Of a DNA stretch of 64,000 nt, positions 10,116 to 22,354 are shown one piece after another. The notes below the pieces were generated by a model. The model had not been told where the DNA came from. It made no database searches and saw only the letters and a program-made list of their open reading frames with translations. The first letter of the stretch is position 1. Each line of letters begins with the position of its first letter. Position numbers and translations under genes: made by a program. The DNA is from Adineta vaga. Taxonomy: Eukaryota > Rotifera. The stretch is taken from positions 14,446,001 to 14,510,000 of the forward strand of contig CP075496.1 of the NCBI GenBank assembly GCA_021613535.1. Direction: 5' to 3'.

Positions 10116-13033
10116 TTAAAATTTTGATTTAGAAATCCAATTTTCATGATATATAAGAGCTTCATTTCTGTTTTCATCGTCATCTTCTGTTATTTCGGTT
10201 AATGTTTGTACTGCAACATTATGTGTTCTATGATTTATATTTATCTCTTTTAATTTGTTTGAATTTAACGATTTATTTGTTGTTTTATTAAAGAAATACT
10301 TTGATAGTAGTTTAATCAAAGGTAAAATAGCCAATTTAAATATAATAAATAAAAGACCAAATAAATCCAAACATAACACTAAAATAAAAAGATAAAAATT
10401 TTAAATTTTCTAAGAATCTTTTAATAAATCTCTTACTAGAAAAAAGAATTGTATTAAAAGTAATTTCATATGTTCGAGCTATAGGTTCTTGAGTGTTCTT
10501 CATATAGAATTCTGATTCAGTTATATCCACAATAAGAGTCATTTTCGTATGTAAATAACGATAAAAATCTCCTTTTTGAGAAAAGAGTAAATTATCTGTT
10601 AAAGTATTTGTTGTAAGAGTAGGTAACCAAAGACCTGTATACATAACATCATTCAAGAAAATCATACTAGCTGTTCGATTAACTGCTTTAGTCATTTTAA
10701 CGTTTATTGTTGGATTAAATGTCAAAGTTTCATTTTCAGTATAAAACAATTTACAATAATCCATATTCTGAACAATATAAATACCATTATCCATTCTAAT
10801 TGATGGTGCTGAAAAACATAGTCGAAGTCCCCCAACATGATGTGGACCTATTAAATCAAATTCCATTGTAACAATATGTTGTGGAAGAATAGTTGAAATA
10901 TAAAGAATACTATGATTTGAATCACAAATGAAATTTTTTGATGGAATATTTAATCCATGACCTGTATTCTGTTGCATTGAGAGATCAGAACATGAAAAAG
11001 CTGTACTAATAAATTGAACAGTTAAAGTAATAATTTGATTATTAAGTAAATTCAAAATAGGTTTTTCTTGATATGTACTTGTTGAAAGTAATTGTAATGA
11101 ACTTGTAAATTTCGCATTAAATAATGTTCCATCACATAAAACACTTGTTCGTTCATTTAAAGAAGTTTCTTCAATAGGATAAAGTGAAGCAAATGAAATA
11201 CTAAATTTACATACAAAAATAATAAGAACGAAAATAGAAAGAGAAATAAGTCCACCAAACCAATATTCTCCTTCACTAATTAAATCAATATGATAAAAGA
11301 ATTTCAATATTATTGATCGGTGATGTTGAGATTTGAAATATGAAAAAATAAGTTTACTTAGAATAAATATTATCAAGAAAACCAGAATTGTTAAACATGA
11401 CCAAAATATCGGTGAGAGAAAAATACATTCTATAGTTAAATCAGGAAATTTGAAAATATTATGTAAAAGTAAATCATCAAATTGTGTTGATTGTGGAGAT
11501 TCGGGATAAGAATTTGTTTGATCGTAACTTCCTATTGATATTATATCAATTTCATTTATTGCACCAAGAAAACATAAAGATTTATTTTTTAAAGAACATT
11601 TATCACACATCAATCCAGAACTTCCATTATTTTTCCATTGTGCTGGACAAATTTTACAAGGTCCAAAACTTAATTTTTTCTGATAAGTACCAGAAATACA
11701 TGGTTTTATCCGATAAAATGATATTTCGGTGTTTGTGTATTTCTCAATCATGCTACTGCAATAACCTGGAGGACTGACAGGAACAAGAAGAGCTGTGTGA
11801 GGATCAAGTACAAGACCGAGACTATTAGAACTCCACGAAACAAAATTAACTATACGATAAGGTAATGGTAAAAGATACATTTGTTCAATTGGTTGTTGAT
11901 TATTAGGAAATACAAAGATGGGCTTTGAACTTATTGTCAAGTTATTAATTGAATAAATCTAATAAATAAAAAAACAATTTCATATATGAAAATTCTATAG
12001 AATAATTAGATTTTCTATCAATTTTAATACTCACTTGTACTTGAGACGAAGACCAAGGTAAAGTTGGTGTTGATGGTAGAAGTACAGCATATGTATTATT
12101 ATCTAGTATTGCAACTGATTTTCCAAAAAAGATTCCTTTTTTAAATGAAATATGTTTATGAATAATAATTGGAGATTCGGAATTTTCTCGAAAAGATAAA
12201 ATAAAGACCATGTCTAAAAATGGAATACCTACAATAATCATCTTTGATTCTTCATGTAAAGACATTGATAACATTGTATATTGTTTTTGATGGAAAAAAT
12301 CTTGATTTGTTTGATTAGTAGGAAGTTTTATCATCGGTAATTGTATTGGAATAGATAGATTAGTTAAAATAACAGTAAACAAATAAGGAGTTGATTCTTC
12401 AGATTCTACTGCGCGATAAGCGAGTAAATAAAGATGATGATCTTCTGTAACAACAGTTGCTTGAGCAAATATATATTCACCTGGATCCCATAGAGCGGTA
12501 TTAGAATAATATATCGTTACATTTAAATTAATATCCAAAATAAAAGTATCAGTTGATTGTACAACATATGTATATGTACTTGAAGGATCTATACCAATAA
12601 CTAAACTTTTCACACCATATGATGTTGCACATTTTCTCCATAATGTTTGACCTGATTGAACATTATTATTGACACCTACGAACAATACTATCAAATAAAA
12701 GATACGACTTTTATCTTCTCCTACTAATGAGAAGATTGATGAGTTCTTATTTTGTTTAACACCTGCGACAATGTTGTGGATATAGATGAGAGATACTTGT
12801 AGTTTATTATCCAGAAAAATATTGTTATAGAATAAAAAATCTGTCTTTGAATTGGATGAAAATGGATTTCCAATCAAAATAAGTCTTTGAAGATAATTAT
12901 CAACTAAAATAGCCGTATGTTCATTGAATGCCAAATAACTTCCAAATGTTTCATAATTGTCTTCATTAAATATTTGTTCATTTGTTCGATAGATATTTAG
13001 TAACGTCAGTGAAACGATCAAAATAAAGTACAT
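10116..13033 (-). CDS. Large secreted/multi-pass membrane protein with GCC2/GCC3-like Cys motif
   Basis: Three exons on the minus strand: 12035-13033, 10437-11958, 10116-10378 (2784 nt, 927 residues, phases agree). The N-terminus FILIVSLTLLNIY is a signal peptide. About 400 residues follow with beta-rich repeats of a propeller-like look (LAFNEHTAILVDNYLQ, SSNSLGLVLDPHTALLVPVS). Next comes a Cys cluster (GPCKICPAQW, GLMCDKCS) resembling the ephrin-receptor-like GCC2/GCC3 motif. Then there is a hydrophobic helix (ILVFLIIFILSKLIF), a second (ISLSIFVLIIFVC), a large N-glycosylatable loop, and a final helix (LFGLLFIIFKLAI) with a short acidic tail containing DDDENRNEA. Topology suggests a surface receptor or adhesion protein. 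I know of no assigned function. Confidence 0.78.
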
Positions 13034-13949
13034 TAGTGAAATGAGCTTTAGATTTTCGTATTACTTACACCAATATATACCAAAACTCGAATGAGTATAT
13101 AATAGACGAATATAAATATGTTTTGTCTTAAAAGTATTTTAAAAGATAAACATTAGAAATCTGATATCTTTTTCTTTTCATACGTTGACTATGACGAATT
13201 GTGCTGTTCGTAATATCAATAAACGTTCTATTCATCTATTAACTTAATACTTATTCTCAAGCCATTAAATCATAGATTCATACTAGAAATATTTTTTAGA
13301 AAATGCTATTGAATATCATCAGACATATTTTCAGCAATTAAAGATATCGTTTTATAAAACAGAGAATCTTTGTTTCGTAATTACATATTTCATTTTTATT
13401 GATTATTTTGACGAATAGAATTTAAGAACGACTTTAATATTTTACGTCAATGATAAATGATATGTTATACTAATCATTATAATGTCACTCGCAATTATAT
13501 GTCATTATGTATGTAGGGATACGTGTGTAATTTTATACTTTTCGATAAATATTCTTATATCTATCGCATTGAAATACTATAACCATAACAAACATTTCAT
13601 CTATTTTTAGTTTGATTTCTTTCTCTGGAATCAATATATATATATATAAAGATTTTGCGGATGGGTGTGGCTATAGGAGAAGACATCAACACCCACACTC
13701 ACACCCTCAAGTTTTGTTCCAAGTAATACATAGTAATCAATTTTCTTCACTCATTCTTATAAATGTCTAAGAAAATAAATCGAAAAAAAGTTAATAAAAT
13801 TCCACTAAATTGTTTCATATTAAGATTTTCTTGATGAGTAATGAAAATCCTAAATACACACGAGAATGAAATTTGTTCTTATTGTTTTTGTACATTATAT
13901 CCAAAAAGATTAAGAAATCATTTCTTAATTAAATTTATTTTATGAAATG
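13034..13949. other. Intergenic, contains telomere-like hairpin
   Basis: AT-rich with an AT dinucleotide run near 13635. Apart from the hairpin at 13661-13711 there is nothing I can support. Confidence 0.5.
13661..13711. repeat. Telomere-like hairpin, copy 3 (left arm shortened)
   Basis: Left ATGGGTGTGGC, right CACCCACACTCACACCCTC then AAG. The right edge matches the family; the left arm has decayed. Confidence 0.65.
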
Positions 13950-15440
13950 TTAATCTGTAGAAAAAATTCTCCAATCATCATTTTCTTCTACACATTGAAT
14001 TCGATGAAAACATGGAGATATTTGATGAATTTCATTTAAATTATCAATTCGATCAGATCTATTTATGAATTCTTTCACATAACAACTAAAATATAATAAA
14101 TAATTTAATCGTTTGATTAAATGTTCAGCTAATACAACAAATGGCATCGGACAAATTGTTTGTAAATATAAACGTTGAATATTTGGAATATAACTAAGTA
14201 AACTATCAATAATATCGATGGATAATGGTTGTAAATTACTCCATAAAGTAAATCGTTGAAGTAAATGTGAAGATGTTGATAGAGAAAGTGGAAAATAATG
14301 TGAATTATTCAAAATATGTAATTGAATATGAATAAGATTCGGACATATTGATAAAATATCAGGTAAAATCATTAAATTATGAGATCGAATAGAAAGATAT
14401 TGAAGAGAAGAACAAATTGACCAAGAATTTAAAGAAGATTTTTCTATTCGACCTAAAATAAGATAACGAAGAGATAAAAATTGATTTGAAAATATTTCAT
14501 TAATCAATTTAATTGGTGGTTTATAATTAGATTTTAATATTAATGTTAAATTAATTAAATAAGGAAAATTTGATGAATGAATTTGTTCAATATAATTTCT
14601 ATTTCGTATAATTAATGAATGAATATTAGAAAATTGTTTTAAGTCAAATTCATATAAAGTATTAAGAATTAAATGTTTTGTTTGAAATTTATATAATTCT
14701 ATTAATAGGAAATTTAATTTTTCATTAATAATTAATATTTTATTATTAGAATATTTTATTAATTTATTAAATCGATTATTAAGATTATAAAATCCATTAT
14801 ATAAATCATCTAATGTCAAATAATCAAATATATCAAAGAATAATTCATTAGACAAATCTTCTAATTGACTTTTTTTACCTAAAATAAATTCAAATGAATT
14901 GTTCTACGTAGTTGAAAACTCTCTGTAGCACCGTCACACGAGAATAGTTCGTTTGAAACTTTGTGTTCTATTGAAAAGAAAAGAATTAACTTACATGAAG
15001 AACGAAGAAAAATAGGTTTGTTATGTTGAACTGTAGAAAGATTTGAATGTATTAAAATTTGTTTTGATTTATAATATTTTTCAATCCAATTTTGAAAATC
15101 TCTCGATGGAGATTTTCCCCAACCAGATAATGAACAAATTTGATTTTCTTGATTGAAATATTCGATAGGACGACTAAATAATGTACAATCAATCATATCA
15201 TTCTTTCCTTTTGCTTTTATTTGAGGAATATTCTCATAAGAAACAAGAATATAATGCCATAATGGAATATTTTCATTTTTTCCTTCAATAAGATAAATAT
15301 TTTCATTCGAATTTTGTTTTGTTATTGGTATTAAGATTTCATTTTCGGATATTAATAAGATTTCCTTTAAGAAAAAGAAGATTTTATTCAACGAAAAATC
15401 AATAAAATTTTACTTTTAATTTTCCATAAAATTTCGACAT
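13950..15440 (-). CDS. F-box/LRR-like protein with an unusual N-terminal domain
   Basis: Three exons: 15414-15440, 14995-15364, 13950-14878 (1326 nt, 441 residues). Start is ATG at 15440 (MSKFYGKLK). Exon 2 encodes a compact domain with IPLWHYILV, KGKNDMIDC and SLSGWGKSP. Its 1-nt overhang combines with exon 3 to make Cys followed by KKSQLEDLSNELFFDIFDYL, a standard F-box opening. A Leu-rich region follows, with repeated SLRYLIL / SLQYLSI / NIQRLYLQ motifs typical of bdelloid F-box/LRR proteins. F-box proteins recruit substrates to SCF ubiquitin ligases through Skp1. The front domain is unexpected because F-box normally sits at the N-terminus. The join rests on a 116-bp intron with good GTAAGT/TTTTAG ends; two separate genes remain possible. 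Confidence 0.7.
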
Positions 15441-15915
15441 TTTTCAATTTGATAAAATAAAAAATGAAAATGAATTGTTATTTTTTTGAAAGAAAGATTT
15501 TTGTCAAGGTTTTATTTATCTGTTTTATGTCAATAAATGATCTTATCTATTTTTCTTCATTAAATATCAAGTTTTTTTATTTATCTTTTTCTTTCAAAAT
15601 TAATTTATTATAAAAAATTAATTAGTTTTTTTTTAAAATTAAATTATCAAATATTTTTATAGAATTTAGTTGTTTAAAAGAGAATTTTTCTTTCGAAATT
15701 CATATGTATTCATTTAAAGATAAAACCTTGAATGCAAAACAAAACCGAAATGTTAATCTTTTCTATTCAAAGACAAAATTTGTTGTTCTTTTTCAAAATA
15801 AAACTCACAGCTATTTCATACTCACAACATCAAGCTTATAATAGATGTATTATGTGTCTATACCTATTTGACCGTTGATCAATGATATTGTGGCACTTTC
15901 TGTGTTTCTTCAATC

Positions 15916-16124
15916 ATATTTATATTTTCAAAACAGCTGTGAGAATTTCAGAGTTTGGTAAATCTTATCTCTACATTTCATGATGGGACTTCGCACGTGT
16001 TGAGGTTCTATATACAATGGTTTTAAAATAAATGTTCGCTCTTTGTTTAAAGGGAAGATTCATTTCTCTAAAAAAATATTTAGTAAAAATGATTCTTTCA
16101 CAGCTGTTTTGAAAATATAAATAT
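15916..16124. mobile_element. Short inverted-repeat element (MITE-like)
   Basis: A 27-bp perfect inverted repeat: left arm 15916-15942 (begins ATATTTATATTTTC, ends CAGCTGTGA), right arm 16098-16124 the reverse complement. The interior has no coding capacity. No target-site duplication was identified. Confidence 0.6.
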
Positions 16125-16224
16125 AAAGAAATCAAGTACGAAAATAACTACAGTCTTTGAGGGGAAAATCTCTTTAGACTTTCTCTAATTTAGTTATACT
16201 CTTGTAAATGATATATGATTGAAC

Positions 16225-16350
16225 AAAAACGGAGAATGTTATGATGAATTCTTCTCATCTTCAAATACGATCGAGATAATGTTGTGTATAAAATTTCATG
16301 ACAATTGGATTAGTCTTTCAAAATTTATAGTATGAACGAGCAGGTGAACA
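16225..16350 (+). repeat. Degenerate dispersed repeat, copy 1
   Basis: Contains CTCATCTTCAAATACGATCG then AAATTTCATGACAATTGGAT. It is alignable by eye with 16680-16800 and, inverted, with 49838-49905. The AAATTTC...TCTTTC...TTATCG layout resembles 3' tails of old retroposons, but no reverse transcriptase is present. Confidence 0.4.
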
Positions 16351-16679
16351 TACTGATATATGTTTCTAAATATGGCATTATAATAAATGAATTTTTGTAT
16401 TTATATCTAGCGGGATTATGGTTGTAAGCAAGCTCATGAATCGATAAGAGATATATGATGATAGATACAAACATTAGTATTTTCATAATAGTTCATCAAT
16501 ATTAATAACTATGAACAGAGAATTTTTATCAGGTAGCAAACCATGCATTTGCTGAGTCGATTCATATATGTTTTGAATAATTTTGAGAAAAAAAATTAAG
16601 AAAAGAATCCCTGTAGCTCTCTTCAGGGATAGCATAGCCAATAATCAGAATTTTTCGATAACTCAATTATTTGTTGACG

Positions 16680-16800
16680 GATTAATCTCATCTTCGAACT
16701 CGACCGAGATATTGATGAGACTGAACTGTGTAGAAAATTTCGCCACGATCTGACTCTTCTTTCGAAAGTTATCGTGTAAATGGACGGACACACTAACCGA
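16680..16800 (+). repeat. Degenerate dispersed repeat, copy 2
   Basis: Contains CTCATCTTCGAACTCGACCG, AAAATTTCGCCACGATCTGA and TTATCGTGTAAATGGACGGA. It is GC-richer than its surroundings and is the best preserved of the three copies. Confidence 0.45.
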
Positions 16801-17628
16801 TTCTAGTAGGGTATTCACTTGAATACTTTTGTTTTTCGCGATTTGAAATATTGACAAGGTTATTTTTTTCTAAAGCTGAATGATTGATTGATTGATTGAT
16901 TAATATACAGTCTGTCCGCCTGTTGATTGTATATAAATATCAAATCTAAATTTTATTTGATTCGTTGGAAAAAGTCTTATATAAATAAATACATTTGTTT
17001 CAACATTGAGATGATAAAATAATACTGATTAGAATGTAAAACGATTCGAAAGAAAAGGATAATTATAGAAGAAGAGATTTTCAAAGGGTTTTAGAATTAC
17101 TCGTAAATAAATATGGAAACAAAAAGAGTCTTCTTCATTATAAGAAATTCCCATATTTTCAATGTCACATACTAACGTTCCTTATGTTTAATCAAGGGAA
17201 AAGAAACTATCTATTTATCAATCAAAAATCGCATTTGTACATGTCGTGTACCTAGGAAAAATAAATGCACGGGTTAGATATCGTTTGACTTTGAATATTA
17301 CCTGGAAAGTAACATAATAAAGTTAGGAGAAAAAAAGGTGGTGTAAACATTTATTGGGCGATACTATTTGATAATATGAAAAACTACGTCAGCAAAAAAG
17401 GGCAGATTGGATAAACAATATTTATAATTTGTTTTTGATGACGTTACGCTTTTATTATTATTATTAAATATTCGGTACTCAATAGAATATTTCTTTTCTC
17501 ATTATTTTATTTTAATCGTAAACATAATTGTTCGGATCATTGATCATTACTCCCTCGATCATTTCATCTATAAAAATTTGTAAACTAACGTTTCTTTCAC
17601 AATTATTTTGTTCATATTATAAATTTCA

Positions 17629-19376
17629 ATGGCGAATTCAACAACAACCGTCGCTACACCAACATTAGTATTAGATTCTGGTGATAATGCTTGGATGATG
17701 ACATCAACAGCATTTGTTTTAATGATGACACCAGCTTTAGCTTTCTTTTATGGGGGATTAGTTGATAAAAAGAATATTTTAAATCAATTATTTTTATCAT
17801 TTATTTCAATGGGTATTGTTTTTACTCAATGAGTTTTATTTGGTTTTTCATTTGCATTCGGTCCACCTGTTAGTCGAGGATTTGGATCATTTGGAGATGC
17901 TGCATTAAGATTTGGACAACGTTTAGATGAATTTTATAGTCCAACATATCCATTATTAACATATGCAGCATATCAAGGAACATTTGCAATAATAACACCA
18001 GCATTAATATCAGGTTAGAATATTTGAATAAGAATTGATCTTGTTTTGAAAAAACTAAATTGTTTTTTTTTAAAGGAGCAATTGTTGGAAGAATGAAATT
18101 AGTTCCATATATGATATTTGTATTTATATGGTCAACTGTTTGTTATGATCCAATGGCTCATTGGGTTTGGGGAGAAAATGGTTGGTTGAAAAATTTAGGA
18201 GCATTAGATTTTGCTGGTGGAACTGTTGTTCATATTTTATCGGGTGTTTCTGGTTTTGTTGCTTCGTTAATTATTGGAAAACGTGTTGATTATAAACCAC
18301 ATGCTAATAATGCACATAATCTTCCATTTACAGTTCTTGGTACATGTTTATTATGGGTCGGATGGATTGGTTTTAATGCTGGTTCACCTAATGCAGCAAG
18401 GTAAGTTTTTCTTAGAAATTTTCGTTTTCTTTTTTAGAAATAACTTTTTTTTTTCTAGTGGATTAGCATCATTAGCATTAGTTAATACAAATGCAGCTGC
18501 AGCTGCTGGTTTATTAACATGGACTGTAATTGATGCAGTTCGTGGTCAAGTATCTGTATCTGAATCATGTGTTGGTCCTATTGTTGGTTTAGTTGCTGTT
18601 ACACCAACATGTGGATTTATTCAACCAGGATGGGCTTTACTTTTTGGAATTATTCCTGTTCTTATTATTTATTTTATTGTTTTATATGAACATCATATGA
18701 AATTTGATGATACACTCGATGTTGCTGTTGTTCATGGATGTGGTTAGTTCGATATTCTTATTTAAATAAGAACAAACAAATTCTTTTCTTTTAATCATCT
18801 TTAGGTGGAATTATTGGCGCTTTTATGACGGGTTTATTTGCTGAATTATCAAATAATCCAGCTGGTGCTGATGGAGCTTTCTATGGACATCCAATTCAAT
18901 TATGGTATCAAATAGCTGGAATATTAACTGCTATTGGTAAAAGGCTTTTTCTTTAAATAAAAGATATATATCTATGGTGGAAAATTTGTTTTTTTGTTTT
19001 GCCAATAGGTTTTGCTTCTGCATGTACAGCGGGAATTCTTCTTCCATTAAAATATACAATTGGAATTCGTTTATCAGCCGAAGAAGAATTAAGAGGACTT
19101 GATTGGATTGGTAAGGAAAAAGAAAGAAAAAATTATTTATCTATTTGAAACAAATTTTATTTAGCACATGGTGAGAAATGGGAACTTCATGAAAAACCAC
19201 ATCGAGGAACAACATCAACAGTTGTAACAACAAATAAAAATGAACTTCCACCTTATGCAAATCGACTTCCATCACGTTCTCGATCAAGTCGACGACGAAG
19301 AAATGTAGTTCGATGGAAAACGGATATTTCTCGAAGTAAATTTAATGCAAATCAAGAAAATAATCCAACTGTATAA
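17629..19376 (+). pseudogene. Ammonium transporter (AMT/Mep family), interrupted by an in-frame TGA
   Basis: Six exons: 17629-18013, 18076-18400, 18459-18742, 18805-18936, 19009-19110, 19165-19376; 479 residues if codon 68 is read as an amino acid. AMT proteins form trimeric channels for ammonium/ammonia in the plasma membrane. Hallmarks: FFYGGLVDKKN, DFAGGTVVHI with the first pore His, GFNAGSPNAAS, and VVHGCGGIIGAF with the second pore His. The C-terminus is short and basic. TGA at 17830-17832 replaces what is almost always Trp (TQ-stop-VLFGFSFAFG). Everything downstream is intact in frame, splicing and motifs, so the lesion is recent, polymorphic or an assembly error. The part from 18459 on is duplicated at 22355-23272. 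Confidence 0.82.
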
Positions 19377-19921
19377 AAATTTATAAATAAATCTTTCATT
19401 TTCAATTTAAAGTTTTGAAGAAAAGAAAAAGTACATTTGAAGGCTTGAATGATTGTTTGTGTTTTCTATAAATATGATTAAAACAAATTAATTAAGAAAA
19501 CATTGAATTATGTAAATCATCTATATCAAGTTGTTTTTGTTTTGAACGTTGTTTTTGTTTTTTAAATTCTTCATAATCTTGATCATCTGTTGGTAATTCA
19601 ATTCGACACATTGGACATGTATTTACTAATTGAAGCCATTGTTTTATACAATTTTCACAATATTTATGATGACATGGTAATTCTTTTGTAGAATTTATTT
19701 CAAATTCTTTTAAACAAATTGAACATTTTTCATCACGATGAAAACGTTTTGTTGAAGGTAAATTTTCAATAATATGTTTCGCTGCTGGAGGTTGTTTTCG
19801 ACCATCAACATCACCAAATATACGTTCAAATTCAAGTTGAAATTCTGCACCAAGACCACTATCTAATAATAAACGTGCTAAATGAAGTAAATGATCTGGT
19901 TGTTCACCAGTTTCTAATGGT
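18459..19921. repeat. Duplicated block, copy A
   Basis: This 1463-bp segment carries AMT exons 3-6 and most of the facing RING gene. It matches 22355-23816 nearly base for base; for instance the intron at 18743-18804 is identical between copies. Homology ends abruptly at AMT exon 3's 5' edge on the left, and on the right inside the RING gene, after codons for Pro-Leu. Confidence 0.9.
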
Positions 19922-19945
19922 ATACGACATCTTTTTTTTTCGTTT
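19492..19945 (-). pseudogene. RNF181-like RING protein, copy A, lacking its N-terminus
   Basis: Identical in most of its length to the intact copy at 23387-23848: LLLDSGLGAEFQLEFERIFG, then a C3H2C3 RING (CSICLKEF ... PCHHKYCENCIKQWL ... CPMCRIELP) and the LHNSMFS end. Upstream of the ETGEQPDH region the sequence diverges from copy B, and the expected MTSYFDEHNCEP start is missing. The frame stays open to about 20061, but I find no in-frame ATG. It is probably a truncated duplicate unless an unseen exon supplies a start. Tail-to-tail with the ammonium transporter, 115 bp between stop codons. Confidence 0.75.
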
Positions 19946-20329
19946 TTATCAAAATGTCTTGTAAACGAAAATAATAGAATTTTATTTTCAAGAACTAGGG
20001 AAAGAATTTGCGTGCATTTGTTTTTACCATTAAGAACGAAGTATTTTGTGATTTTTAACAACGAAATGAGATTTGTTTAATTAATCTTTTTTATTCTCTA
20101 CTTAGAACAAAGAAGAATCATAAAAATCTTTTTTTTTGCAATGTTATAAAAAAATTACATCAAAAGAAAAAAATCTCAGTGGATAACAGAAAAGAGAAGA
20201 GAATTCGACACCATCGATTTTGTTGATGAAAAATCACGAGTAAACTAAACTAAATGAAACAGATTCAAAAACAATGAAAAATATAGTTTTATTTCAATAC
20301 TATATCTTCTGAATAATTAATAATTGATA

Positions 20330-21327
20330 TCATTCGATTGGACTGAGCGATAAAATTTCTTGATCATTTAATGAAATATCATCCTAAATTAGAATTCGAA
20401 AAACAGATTTAAATATAACATCATTATATAATATAAAATTTTGATTTTTTTTACCTCATTCGACGTGAATGATTTGACTGATTCTTTATCTGGAGATATA
20501 TCATGATCAATATTAGTTTTTACTACATAACAAATATAAGAGAATTGTAAGTTGTATTGAAGCTAATTTTTACCCACCATTATTTAACCATTTTTGTACC
20601 ATAGTTATTTTATCTAAATAATTCGATTCATGTATCGGTAAATATGACCGTTGAATAGGTAGTGAAGATGATGATGACGATGGATATAAATCTTTATCAT
20701 TATCATTGTCATTATCATTATCATTGTGTACTAGTGGTCGAGGGATGAACTTTTCAGTTATGTCATGTCGTTCATTTTGTTCTTCAGTTTGAATTTCAGA
20801 TAACACCTGTCCAATATAATTCATATCTTCTTTGCCAAAATATTCGTACGATTCTGTATATACAGCTACATCTTCATCAATAACTGGCACCAAAATCAGG
20901 TATGTACTGTGGGAGATTAGAGGTGGTTTTGATGTAACAGCTTTTATTGATCGTCTTTCGTTAAATGGTTTTTTATCTTGTACAGCAAGAATTCGCTTTA
21001 ATACATAATCACGAGGTACATTATTACCAAGTTTTAAATTAGAACCAGTAATATCTTCTCCACTAAATCTTGACATAGGTAGCACTCGAACAACAGGTAA
21101 AGTTGCCCAGATTAAACATGGTCTTTTTGTTTCTTTGTCATAAGAACGTGAAGATGATGATTGAGAAGATTCAATCTCCGATTGTAATCCAAGTATTTTT
21201 CGAATGCTAGCTCGTGGGCTATGAATTTCACCAACTTGTGGCTTCCAGATATTTTTATCAACTAAAATTAACGAAAAATATATCCAGATATAAAAATATT
21301 CGATTTACCAGCACTTTTAGACATCAT
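20330..21327 (-). CDS. Four-exon gene of unknown function
   Basis: Exons 21309-21327, 20578-21261, 20455-20522, 20330-20383 join in frame to 274 residues, starting MMSKSAVDKNIWKPQVGEIH. The donor after exon 2 is GTGGGT, less usual but the only one preserving frame; reading through instead would stop within three codons. The protein is hydrophilic with no membrane segment or signal. It has a Ser run, an (Asn-Asp)n tract encoded by a CATTAT-like repeat, and conserved-looking WATLPVVRVLPMSRF. I do not recognise it. It sits in the spacer between the two copies of the AMT/RING block. A possible upstream 5' exon (ATGAATAAG before GTAAGC, about 21829-21837) is not included. Confidence 0.6.
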
Positions 21328-22354
21328 ACATGAAATAGTATCAGATCCAGAAAGTCTTTTCCAAATCAAAACACATCAATTCAATGTTCATTGTGTTCAT
21401 TGTCTATATTCTTATTCATGATTGATCGAAAACAATTTCATAGATTATCTTTCTATAAGATTTCATATCCAATCAAGTATTTGATTTTATGCGACATCTT
21501 TTGTAAAGTTTTAACTGGAGAAATTTCCAATTCTCTATCCTTACATGACAGTGACAGACCGACAATGGCATTATTATTGAAAAAGACTATTTGTATGAGG
21601 AAAGACTGCTTTTTCATGTTGAAAAGAGAATAAAAGAATTAATTAATATAATATGAAGATAAAAACAGGAAGAAACTTTTATTAAGAATTTTTTAAATAT
21701 TCTAAGACATATTTATTACAGAACTTAATGTTTTAAATATCTAAAACAAAACTGAAACACTTTGATTAATTCTCAGATGATGCAGTATAGATTAGATTTT
21801 AAAATATAAGTCAACAAGCTTACCTTATTCATCGTCAATTTCCTTTCCTAAATCATTGGATTACAATGCTTTATGATTTACTTTATCTATGTGAATGATT
21901 AATTAAAAATATCAGATTTATTTGAATTAACTATGTTTATGTAATATTGATTTCTGATGGTGAAAACGAATTACAGATAAATACTGATAGAATATCACCG
22001 AAAATAATAAAATTCTTAAAAATCACTCATTCAATATTGAAATAAAAAAATTAATGCTAATTTGAAAGTTTTGCTAATCGAATTTGTCTAACTTACGAAA
22101 GCTGTTCAAGATGCATCGAAATTTTTTTATTCAAAAAATCTTAATGAGAAAATTTTAGAGAAAAAAGATTCATTTTCGTTTTCTACTTTATCAAAATATT
22201 TCTGCAAACGAACATCAAACTCTACTTATACAAAGAAAAGTTAATAAAATTCTTGAAAAATACATTAGAATACAGTCCCAAAAAGAGAATATTCATTTTT
22301 TATTATTTCAAATCAATCGATTATTTTCATTTTGTTTTTGTTTTTATATGAAAG
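21328..22354. other. Spacer before duplicated block B
   Basis: AT-rich with no supported gene. It ends at the left breakpoint of block B, where TATATGAAAG directly precedes AMT exon 3 sequence. It shows no similarity to AMT intron 2. Confidence 0.5.

Larger units (their letters stand above)
15441..17628. other. Large non-coding region with decayed repeats
   Basis: No supported gene. It holds a 209-bp inverted-repeat element (15916-16124), two related degenerate repeats near 16225-16350 and 16680-16800, and a TGAT tetranucleotide run near 16882. The last few hundred bases precede the ammonium transporter start. Confidence 0.55.

Noticed and set aside
17830-17832. TGA as a selenocysteine codon
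   Set aside because: Family members have Trp here, no selenoprotein relatives are known to me, and no selenocysteine-insertion structure was recognised in the 3' flank.
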